From positions 14,252,304 through 14,316,303 of the forward strand of contig OZ234496.1 in assembly GCA_965153455.1 (NCBI GenBank): DNA of 64,000 nucleotides. The letters run 5' to 3'. The notes under the pieces were generated by a model, which had not been told where the DNA came from, searched no databases, and saw only the letters and a program-made list of their open reading frames with translations. The translations under genes and the position numbers were made by a program. Shown here in pieces: positions 14,111 through 25,100 of this stretch (positions are counted from its first letter, which is position 1; each line of letters begins with the position of its first letter). The DNA comes from Sphagnum compactum. Taxonomy: Eukaryota > Bryophyta > Sphagnopsida > Sphagnales.

Positions 14111-17100
14111 GGTCAAAGGTCCATTAAGCCCTCAACCCTAAACCCACTCAAGATGTCATTATGCTTATGTGATGCACATCCATGGTGCAACAAGAAAGGT
14201 CATGTGTTTGTTGAAAATGATGACCAAAAACATAACAAAGTATACAAGGCTTACATTGGGCCTACTTTTGCATGGGGAAATAATTTTTAAAAAAAGAATT
14301 GTGACAAAGATAACTTGAAAGTTTTGAAATATAGATTATATGCCAAAAACAATTAATAAATAAATAAATTATTCAACAACATTACTGGCAAATTTGTTCA
14401 TTTACTATGGTGTTTTAATCATTTCATAACATTGTCATTGTTTTTTTTTAACTTTATTATAATCTTGACATATTTAAACCTTAAGTTAGTTTCCCCATTA
14501 ACAAAATTTGAATTTTGCATTACTTCATAATATCAATGATGATCAATTGATGAAAATATGATTTGTATTTGTGGAATTAAATTTTGTTCATTATGCCACC
14601 ATTTTAAATCATCATTGGTTTGAACCTTATAAGTGCAAAGTTTGAAAACAAACTTACATGTGAACTAAGGTAAATACATTAAAAATCAACTATGGGCCAA
14701 AAACCAATTAGCATGGTCAACAAATTTTGACCTAATCTATTTTAAAAATTGATGCTTATGTGTAATTGGAGTATTATATGATGTTGGTTGTTGGTTCATA
14801 ACCAATGGAAAAATGGATTTAACTAATTATTAATTAGATATTTTGCACCAACATTATGGATTAAAATCATGGGGAGTTTTTTTTGGTAAGTATCGATTTT
14901 GGGGGACATGATTTGATGGATTTAAATGAGTAACCACCATTAATGAATCAAGCTTATACCATATTATAATTAGTTATAATCAATTAATGTTTATTATGTT
15001 GTGGGGTGGATAAATACAAGTTGACAATTTTCAAATACAAAAAAATTAAATTTGTTTAAAATGTTTCTACACTTCTTATTTGTATGCATTTCAAAAAAAT
15101 ATTAAACATGTCATTTTTCAAAATTCACTTGTTTTTGTTCCTTTTATTTATATTGTTGTTGTGCATTCTAAATCTTATGTGTTTGTTCATTATTTTCATT
15201 TGTCCCCCATGGTGTAATCAATTTGTTATAACATAAAGATATTAACATGCAACTTGAAGCAAGAGAAACTATTAATAGAAAAAGGTTTGAAAACTAATTT
15301 TTCTAAAAGGTACCAACAAATAGTCAAACATGGTGAAAATAAAGTTGACAACATTGTAGAAAAAACATCTCAAGAAATTTCAATTTTTTTACACATCAAA
15401 AGAAACAATGCATCACTTAGTTTTTACCAAAATAAACATTCATATTTTAAGCAATCCATTCATTAAGGGGTATTGTAATTTAACATTAAAAGATGAAAAA
15501 ACTTTCTATGCCTTTTGTCATTCATATGACAAATTCTAGCATTACTTTTGATCATGAGTCTACTCCTTCCACCTTTATTATAAATGTTCATGATAGTTAT
15601 GAAGATTTCAAAGGGAATTCATTAAAGGATTAGGCAAACGTATTTTGGGGTTCTTTTTCCAGACTAACAATAGATGTATAAAACCACCATTAAGAGATGT
15701 CACCAACCTTTCTTTTTGGTCTCATTCACAACAATGCATTTTTCATCTACCACAATTTTAGCCCATATCCCTTCTCATTTGTGATCATGCATTAATACAA
15801 GTTACTTCTTGCAAGTTTATTTACTTAACCCCTTTCCCTTGCAATTTGGAATTTTGGCATAATAATGATGAATTATTGGGAATCATATGAAAACACAAGA
15901 AAAAAAATGAAAAGGGGAAAGAAAAGGGGAAAGAAAAGGGAGGGATTTTACTAAGTTTGAACAAGAGCATTACAATGATAAATTTAAATTTCTTATCCAC
16001 ATGATATTGAAAAACTAGGTAAATGTCTTACATCATTAATATAAGTTTTGGTTAAATATTCAATGTTATGCTCTTTTGACATGAATTGTAAACAAAGAAA
16101 TTTCTAAAATCAAATTTGTGTAATTTGGACTACTTCGGTTATTTTAGTGATTAAACCCTAACAAACTCCATTTAACCAAACACTTAGCAAAAGGGGGAAA
16201 CAACTATAAACTATTTCAAATATTTAAACCTTTGAATATTGTATGCAACCTTTATAAGGACGAGCAAACAAACTTGTATTTGGTGTATTTAACATGATGC
16301 ATGCATGTTTGAGATCAAGTTCCATGCAATTTTTCATTACATTAATGAGCATGAGATTAATTTGACCTTTCATATCTAACACATAACATGTTTCCTTTTT
16401 GAATTTCTTCAATTTGTAACCACATAAAATCTCTATCAGGTTTTGTTCATTGTCACACCAAAACTCTAAACTTTGAATCCACAAAATTAATAGATATTTA
16501 GATTCAATAACCATTACACAATTGGGGGCACATAAGTTTTCACTTCATTTTTGTTTATCCTTAAAGGGTGCAACTTTTGTCAAATAATTTCACTTCTGAT
16601 TTTGTTGTTATCATATGTTTATTGGATAAAAATGAATTGGTGGAAGATTTCCATTCACCCAATTCCCTTGGGAAAGTCAATTAATGGAAGAACCATATGA
16701 AATGGGACAAACAATGAATTTGGAGAATTGAAACAATGAATGAGCCAAAACAAATGGTACAATGGATGTCTAATTGGAAGAAAATTGAACAATGAATGAA
16801 ATTGCACTAGTTGGAGAAAATAAAACCTTATAACTTTCTCAACTTCCCAAGATTTATCCATCATTTGAATTTTTTTATTTTCATTCATTGTCCATTTTTT
16901 TGAATTAACTCCATTATCATTCACTCTAAAACTATTCAACAATTTTAAGGATTTTAGACAAGTTAACATGTGAAGGAACTAACAATTTGAAGAAGATGAA
17001 TAAACAACTTAAAAAAATCATTACCATCCAATTTGAACATAAAATCCTACCATCGAAAGGAGCAATCCCTTAACATAAAGGACTCAAATTTTCCTAGTGC

Positions 17101-17630
17101 AAATGTAGATCAATTATCAATCCAAATCACACACAAGACCTTCCTTCTTTTTCTTTTGATCTTTGTAATATTTCTTTTTCAAACTTTCAATTTGTTGGCA
17201 CAAATATATTTGCATCTCCTTACATGGGAGAAGAGTGTATCTTTTAACCCTCCCAAAATTTGAGGTACCAATCATGAGTTCAGCAATATGCCACATGTTC
17301 TTGATTAGAAAACATCCAATTCCAAGCATAATTTAAAAATTATTATTTGAAAGAATTTTTTTAATATATTTTCTATTGAGCACCATGTATTTTATTTAAA
17401 ATAATCAAGCTGAACTTCACATTGACCATGATTAAGTTTACACAGACTTATTAGTGCTTGCTTTGAGTTCCCAATCTCTACCCTTAACGCTACTTATGAT
17501 AATAACTCTCATGAAAATCGAGAAATCTTGAAACTCACAATCAAGCAAGCAAAATACAAGGTTAAAAATTAAAACCAACATTGTGTGGTTCTCTTCTTTC
17601 AAAGAGAAGACCAATTAAATCAAAAGGATC
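14111..17630. other. AT-rich intergenic spacer
   Basis: Strongly AT-rich with no convincing exon. Frames open for 60-100 codons (for example 15254-15466 + and 16224-16514 -) have AT-driven residue composition and no recognised domain. They are treated as chance or decayed repeat sequence. Confidence 0.6.
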
Positions 17631-18460
17631 ATGTCGCAACCCTACTTTGAGAGAGTGTGAGGATGAAACTCACACTCCCGAAATGGGGACTTGGGAGTTC
17701 TCTGGGACTCCCAAAATTTTAGAGTTCGATTGCAGGGGTCAAAACATCTCACATTAAAGAGTTCTTTATATCATTGCAAAGATATTGAAATGTAGATGTC
17801 GAAAATGGGCTCGTATGAGTCATTTGGACATTTGTAGCACAAGTTATGGTCAAAAGAAGGGCCGGGAGTCAAACTGCCAGTTTGACTCTCGACCACTAAA
17901 AGTCAGGAATCGACCTGACCCCAGTGCGTGCAGGTAAAGTGTGACACACCGTTGGAAAGCTCTCGACAAGAGCTACAACTTTGCTTTAGACCTTGTCCCA
18001 ATCGGAGGTCTGAGAAAAGAATTATAGTCTCGCAAAGTTGCGGGAGTCCAAACCGGGACAGTTTCACAACTCCTCCTTGGGAGTCCCGGGACAAAAAATC
18101 ATTCGGATGTAGGCTTCGCGGAGAGACGTAAAGAATACTATATGGGGGAGGGTGGTGGCTTCCCCCGAGTCCGGGCCGTGGTGAGTCTTGTGAGTCCAGA
18201 GTTGCCCGTGGCTTGTCCTAGCACTAAAGGTGATCTAGAAAATGAACTAACCAACTTGTTGGTTGGTTTGATGCAGATTCAAGTGAATAATTAAAGCTTG
18301 TCACTCTTCCTAGTCCCATCCCAGAACCTCAGCACGCCCCTCTACCCCTTTTAGTGCTTAGAGCTTGGGGCGTGCCCCGAGTTCCTCACAATTCTGTTGT
18401 TTAAATAATTTGGACCCATCTTGGGTCTAACTAAGAACTTGGGAGCGCGTCAGTTCAAGG
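17631..18460. mobile_element. GC-richer LTR-like block (candidate solo LTR or decayed retroelement fragment)
   Basis: This ~0.8 kb block is markedly GC-richer than the surrounding spacer and begins TGTCGCAACC. It is full of GGGAGTC/GACTCCC motifs in both directions and contains short perfect inverted repeats: 9-bp arms GAGTGTGAG/CTCACACTC near 17652-17678, and 10-bp arms at 17866-17888. A TATA-like ACTATATGGGG lies near 18132. A TG start, internal promoter-like motif and compositional contrast resemble an LTR. I could not find target-site duplications, a paired LTR or retroelement coding sequence, so the class and limits are uncertain. Confidence 0.35.
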
Positions 18461-19590
18461 AAGAGATAAATGCTCTATTTTTTTATTAACATTAATATCT
18501 ACGTTATATTATGTTTCCATTCAAAGTTCACAATTTGTAAAAATTCATTGAAATGATTATGTTTTTAGGTTTTCACAACTTTTGATAATGGTAGTTTTAT
18601 TTTTTGATGTTTTTGATGTTTTGAACAATAATTTTTTTCCCAAAAATCTAAAATTTCAAAAAAATTTAATTAGTGAAAAATACATTTACATAAAATAATA
18701 ATCACTTGCAATTATGTTAAAACCAACAATGTTATCAATCAACAAATCAATTAGTAACAATATACCATGGTTATAAAGAAGTACAACACGACAAAAAAAA
18801 AATTTGTGGAGAAATGTTAGACAATGTAACATCTCACAAAATTGAAAAAGCAAATTGCTAATCAAATGACCAAAAAATAAGTTGCAAAACTGTCAAGACC
18901 ATAAAATATGTCCCATTTTTTTAAATTTTTAACTAAATTGTTTATGAAACGACAAAATGATCATTTGCAAAAATGTCAAGATTGCATTTCACAAAATGAA
19001 AAGAAAATAGCTTGTAAAACTTCACAAGAATTTGATTGAAACATGTCAAGATATTAAAGTTATCCATAAAGTCCATCAAATTTGGTGAGATCAACTTGTG
19101 TCATCATCATACGAGATCAAATGCATAATTGAGGATGATGAAACTTCAAAATACGTGGTTAAACTAATTTCATCATGTCTTTCAAGTTCACCTTTCTTAG
19201 GCTTAATGTTCACACACATAAAAGAACTAACAAAAGATTTTTTTCTAAAGCATAAAAGAACACTCAAACTTGACAAGATTTGTGTAAGCAAAAATAGCTT
19301 TGAAGCGTGACATTTGTGTGCTCGAAAACATGATGGCTTGAATTTTGTGTGTGTGCAAAAAAACACAATAGCACCTGTAAAATTTCAAGTGGGAATGCAA
19401 GGAGATTTTGAATAGGAGGTTATGAAAGTGTGATTATGGAACTTCAAGAAAAGGGAACAAAGTTTGTTGTGGAACTTTCCAAAAGTGCTTGCAAATGGAA
19501 TAAAAAAATTGCAAATGGAGTGCGTAGGGTTTTTTTAAAAGTGAGGATTTAGGTTAGGCTCTTGAAACTTCAACAATATGATGTTTTTAG
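18461..19590. other. AT-rich spacer
   Basis: No coding exon or RNA gene seen. It has poly-A/T tracts and short open frames on both strands near 19091-19366 that overlap each other and resemble nothing recognised. Confidence 0.55.
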
Positions 19591-19970
19591 GTGGTCCTCT
19601 TATTGATTATGGTTTAAGTGATGATTTAATACCTCTCCATAGTGTTTTTGCCTTTGAAATTGGGTTAATCAATTTTTATTTAAGGTTTTAAAGTGATCCC
19701 CTTATTGATTATGATTTAAATGATGATTTAGTATCTTTTCATGGTGTTTTTGCTTTTGAAATTGGGTTAACCATACTTTTATTTAAGGTTTTAAAGTGGC
19801 TTTACTTATTATGATTTACATGATGATTTAGCACCTTTCCATGGTGTTTTTTACTTTTGAAATTGGGTTAATTAGACCTTTATTTAAGGTTTTAAAGTGG
19901 TCCTATTATTGGTTATGGTTTAGGTGATGATATAATACCTTTTCATGGTGTTTCTACCTTTGAATTTTGG
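19591..19970 (+). repeat. ~102-bp tandem repeat, forward-oriented array
   Basis: Units start at about 19591, 19693, 19796 and 19897 (spacing 101-103 bp), nearly four copies. Each unit contains TTATTGATTATG, GATGATTTA, CCATGGTGTTTT (with variants), GAAATTGGGTTAA and TTTAAGGTTTTAAAGTG. The copies differ by substitutions and small indels, so the array is old. The same unit occurs in reverse orientation at 20.15-21.43 kb. Confidence 0.85.
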
Positions 19971-20149
19971 TCTATATTTCATTTTGTTTTTAGGGTGTAC
20001 ACAAAAGATATATTATTCATATTTTAAGGTTATATGCCTTTAAGGTTAAATACATGAAACAACATAAATGAGTTATGTAAAAGTAGAACCATCCCCTATT
20101 ATTAAACTAAATCTACAAAGTTTTATTTTTCCAAAAATCGTGAGTAAAC

Positions 20150-21430
20150 CACCATGTGATCAAAATCATTAAATGCATCATTTATGCAAAGGCTTGTTTC
20201 TAAATATATATAAAGCAAAACATGACCATTAGATTTTAAATGATGATTTAAACTAAAATGATTGAAAGGAATAGGTGCATACATTAATTAGATGTCCATT
20301 TAAAATAAAATCAAAGGTAACGACACAACCATTAGATTTTAAATGATGATCTAAACCAAAATGATCAATGGGAGCAATTACATACATTAATCATATGTCT
20401 ATTTCAGAAAAAAAAAAAAAAAAAACCATGACCATAAGATCTTGAATGACAATCACAACCAAAACGATTCATAAAAACCATTGCATACGTTAATCACATG
20501 TTTATTTTAGAAGAAATTAGAGGCAAAACATGACCCTTAGATCTTAAAAGATGATTTAAACTAAATTTTACGATGCATAAGAATAGTTGCATGGGCTAAT
20601 CAAATTTTTGATTGGCCAAATTTTTAGAGGCTCAAAATGTTGAAGAGCTATGAAATTACAATTTAAAGCAAACTAAAATAAAAAATTGAATTGTATATCC
20701 TAGTAAAAAGTTTGATTGACAATATAAAGGTGAATGAAAATGAAAAATTACAAAATATTTACATAAACCATAATGATCAAAGGGACTTACTACATCACCA
20801 ACTAAGGAGTTTGATTCATTAGAATTTAAACATAAATAACTTAAATCATAAACTAATCCAAATTGAATAAAGGCCCATTAGATGTTGGGTTTAAGGTGGG
20901 GGTTTGATTGACAAAAATTTAGAAGCATTTAAAGATGAAAAGATTAATATTCAAACCCTAAACCAAAATGAAACAAAGGGATCATTAATTGATTTTAATT
21001 AAAGGTTTAATTAACTTGAATTCTAAGGCTAAAAACTTTTGAAAAGACATTAAATTAAAATTAAAATTAAAATCAATAAAAAAACCACTTGCAAACCTTA
21101 AATAAGAGTTTGATTCACCCAATTTTTTTTTAAAAAACACCATGGAAAACTATTAAATCATCATCTTTAACCATAATCAATAGGAAAATCACTTGCAAAC
21201 CATAAATAAAGGTCTGATAATTAATTTCAAAACCAAAACACCATGGAAAACTATTAAATCATCATCTTTAACCATAATCAACAAAAGAACCACCTAAAAA
21301 CCCTAAATAAAATTTCAATTCACCCCATTTCAAAAGCAAAAAAACAACATACCAAAATAATAAATCATCACCTAAACCATAATCAATAAGAAGTCCACCT
21401 AAAAACCTTAAATATTTTTGAGAAAAAAAA
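20150..21430 (-). repeat. ~102-bp degenerate satellite, reverse orientation
   Basis: The clearest copies have anchors at about 21172, 21273 and 21377 (spacing 101-104 bp). They carry CACCATGG, ATTAAATCATCATC and ACCATAATCAA, the reverse complement of the array at 19591-19970. Copies with anchors near 20221, 20326, 20427 and 20528 keep the same ~102-bp spacing but have diverged further. Units between 20.6 and 21.1 kb are more decayed. Together with the forward array this makes an inverted satellite cluster ending about 270 bp before the PTB TATA box. Confidence 0.7.
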
Positions 21431-21640
21431 TTACCAAATTTTTATATCACAAAATTAAAAATATTTATTAATAAGGAAAAAAAAGGGGGAAAAAAAGCCA
21501 TTGGTTAGGTCAAAATAATATTTTTGTGTAAGATAAAAGTTTGATACCCAATTGCAAGAAAGGTGAAGAATACAAAATAGGCATCATGATTTTGAGATAA
21601 ATTACTATGCACAAACCCATTACCTCTTGGATGACCTAGG

Positions 21641-21677
21641 ATGATTCTCTATCCTTGTCCAAAGGATAGAGAATCAT
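21641..21677. repeat. perfect 16-bp inverted repeat with 5-nt loop, next to the PTB core promoter
   Basis: Arms 21641-21656 and 21662-21677 (ATGATTCTCTATCCTT and its complement) flank a 5-base loop. A further CTCTATCC half-site follows at about 21680-21687, only 10 bases before the TATA box. The arms pair perfectly. Confidence 0.85.
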
Positions 21678-21696
21678 ACTCTATCCTTTACGCAAT

Positions 21697-21702
21697 TATA
21701 TA
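21697..21702 (+). promoter_or_regulatory. TATA box of PTB
   Basis: TATATA at 21697-21702 lies about 420 bp before the PTB start codon and just upstream of a GA- and CT-rich leader (GA run about 21816-21834, CT run 21937-21960). This placement suits transcription start near 21730. Assigned from motif and position. Confidence 0.4.
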
Positions 21703-22120
21703 CTGGAACAATTATACGCAATTAACATGGAACATATTCTCCCATTTGGATGAGAACATCATGGATGAGAAAAGCATCGGCTTCTTCGTCGTGTCGAGGA
21801 GTTTTGTGCTGTGCAAGAGAGATAGAGAGAGAGAACTCGGCGACGACGAGGGTTTCGTTCGCAGTGTTGGCGGTTTAGGGGAAGCGCAGTGACGACGGTG
21901 TACTCGCGCTGCTCCCTTGCTAGTCTTTTTGTTTTTCTCTCTCTCTCTCTCCCTCTTCTCATAACAGTCTCTCTTCTGTGGCCATCGCCGTTGTAATCCG
22001 AAAGCGTTTTCTTTCCAAATTTTTTGGTCTTCTCTTGAGATTTTTATTTTTGATTTTTTTTCCTGTTTTGGAAGTTTTTGGTGTTCGTGTTTTTGGTTGT
22101 TTTCTTGGGGCGCAGCAGAG

Positions 22121-25100
22121 ATGACTTCCATGGCTGGACAACCCCAGTTCCGCTACACACAACAGCCTTCTAAGGTTCTTCATGTGAGGAACTTGCCGTG
22201 GGAGTGTAGCGAGGAGGAGCTTATCGAGCTTTGTAAGCCGTTTGGCAAGGTGGTGAACACCAAGGTCAATGTTGGGGCGAACCAAAACCAAGCGTTCATT
22301 GAATTTGTAAGTGCAACACCAGCGCAAAGCGCTTCTTCTTCTTTTCTTTTGTATCGTCTTTCTAAAGCTCTTGCAACTCGTAGGATTTGTTTGTGTGTGT
22401 GTGTGTGTGTTGTGTTTTTCTTGTGCGAGAACTCGCAGTTGGTATACACAGTTTGTGCTGGTTAACAGAAACCGGTTCTTATTATGTGTGTTCATGCAAC
22501 GGCAGGCTGATTTGAACCAAGCAATTGCCATGGTTTCTTATTATGCCTCGTCATCTGAACCTGCGCAAGTGCGAGGGAAGACCGTGTACGTGCAGTATTC
22601 CAACAGGCAAGAAATTGTCAATAGTAAGAACTCTGGGGATGTTGTAAGCAATGTCCTCCTGGTAACCATTGAGGGCGTCGAGGCTGGTGATGTCAGCATT
22701 GACGTCTTGCATCTGGTAAGCTCAACTCTTCCAGATACCGATCTGTTGGTACAGAAGACTACTATTTTTTGGTGTAGTGATATATTCATGTCAGGTTCTT
22801 CATCTGGTATAAGAAACTATAAAAGCAGCAAGGATTTAGGAAAGTTTGGGCGCCAGCAAGTGTGAAGAAGAGTGTGTATTTTTCACTCAACTGTCATCAG
22901 GGATGATCCAGTCAAAGTTTGCAGGGTTTTGAGGGGCCAATATGAATTGGGGGTTCCTCAAGGCTTCAAGTTGGCTTTGATTGATTTATGTAAAGAAATT
23001 CAGCTTTTACTTCTTCATGGGGGGGTGTTGATCGACACATGGATTGAGTTTGACTGAAAGCTACATGGATCAGCAGGTCCATGTGACGGCCACATCCTCA
23101 ATGGGAGCCTGGTGCATGGGGAGAAAGCGCATGTGTGTGTTTGTTTCCCTTCCTTTGTTTCCCACCCTAACCCCCCCTCCCCCTCCGCCTCTTGACCCTA
23201 CTCCTCCTTAACCCCCCCCTGGCAATGTGAGATCAATGTGGATTCATCTCAGTCCTCTCTCCATTTTCTCTCCTTGAAGCCCCCTCCCCTCCCCCCCCCC
23301 AACCCTTCATCCCCACTTATTTGGCTCGTGTGCCCACACTCTATGAAGCTTTTCACTTCATTGAAGCTCATCTGAGGGCTGACCTTGTAGTTTGCTCTGC
23401 CTGTAGACCTCTGGCAGTGCCACTCTATCTAGGTCTTCTATGGAGCCAGTATTGAGATCTCATAGGACTGTGAATATGGATGTGTGAGGAATACTGAAGC
23501 CCGTACACATAAGGTTGTCCTAGTTTATACTTTACATGACACAGTAACTCTGTTTGTGTACATCTGGGATGTGACAAAAACACTCTTAGCACTTGGATCT
23601 TATACAGAATTTCAGGTGGACTAATTGGAACTGGCTCCATGAGAGCAAAGGGACTAAGGATGTTCCTGAGATTTTTGTTTCTTTTTGTTGTGAGACATGT
23701 GGGTTCTGTCCGTACTTTTATAATAGATGCACATCTGCTTGTTGTATGATTGAGGACAAGCTTGAAGCAATTGGATGAGATGGTGTTCTCTTTGTGTTGT
23801 GATGGTGTGCTGTGTTGTAGGTAACATAGATCTTGTCCAATAGAGATTCTATTCAATGTTATTGAGTCATTAAATCACTTATGACAATGTGGCATCTGTA
23901 TGGGGTTATTGTTGTTGGATTTTGCTGCTAGATTGCCCATTCCAGCTGTACTTAACATAAGTCTAATTTAAGAATCAGTGAGGTATACATGTGAATTGAG
24001 GAACATTCTGATTCTGTTCTCAAATTTCTTGCAGGTGTTCTCTGCTTTTGGCTTTGTTCATAAGATTGCAACTTTTGAAAAGAGTGCTGGCTTCCAGGTG
24101 TGTAGTATTGTGGGAGTAACTTGGCTTTCAACACTTATTGGTTGTATTCTGTACTATATTCTGTGTCACAGCTCCAGGATAGCATTTATCCTTTCTGTTG
24201 GCTACTGCCATAGTGTTCCATAATCTGTTGGCAACCTTGTTCTCCAGCCAGCAGTAGTAGAATCTGCATTTGTGTGTTTCTGCTTCTTGATTTTGTGTGG
24301 CATCATCTGACTGTGTTGATAATGTTTCATGTCTCACAGGCTCTGGTGCAATTCAGTGATTCCAATACAGCCTTGGCTGCTAAATCTGCCCTTGATGGGC
24401 GAAGCATTCCTAGGTGACTCTTGTTTATCTGTTATGCTGCTGTTTCAGAACTGTTGGTTGGTCTTTAGAGATTACTTCAATGGGTAGCTAGATCCTGTTT
24501 GATGACTGACACAACACAAGACAGTTTGATCTATTTGCCTTTTTTGCCAGTTTTGTCCCTCCAAGCTGGTTCTCCACTTTCTGAAAAGAACAACTCCTGT
24601 CTTTGCATGATTCATGTTCAAATGGGGAGCTTGTTATGTTGGACTTGAGAGAGTAATTGGAGGATTGTTTTTCCTTTCAGAGGGCTGTTGATGGGCAAGA
24701 GCAATAGGCACTGAACAGACTGTTCTTTTGCCAAACTTATATGCACCAAATGCAGTTCATGAGACACATTTACTATACTGTCTGCCCTGTGTAGTTAACT
24801 GATGTTGTTCTTTTCTGGTACCACAGATACCTAATGTCAGACCATGTGGGTCCATGCCACCTACGCATCTCCTTTTCTGCCCACAACGATCTCAACGTGA
24901 AATTTCAGAGCCATCGTAGCAGGTAGGCAAGTGGATATTTGGTTATCTCAAGCTCAAAATCGTACAAATCTTCAAATTGTGTGCATGGTTGTCAGATTCG
25001 GTCTTATCCCACAGTCAGGATATACATAGAACCCCCATTGCTTCTTAATAACTGACTGTTTCTGTCAACATCTTATTTTTGCAGGGACTACACTAATCCC

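Noticed and set aside
19591-21430. CRISPR array
   Set aside because: The repeats are ~102-bp contiguous, diverged satellite units without unique spacers, in a plant nuclear context.
21959-22531. 190-codon open frame on the minus strand
   Set aside because: It is antisense to the PTB leader and exon 1, and the sense strand encodes the conserved PTB N-terminus.
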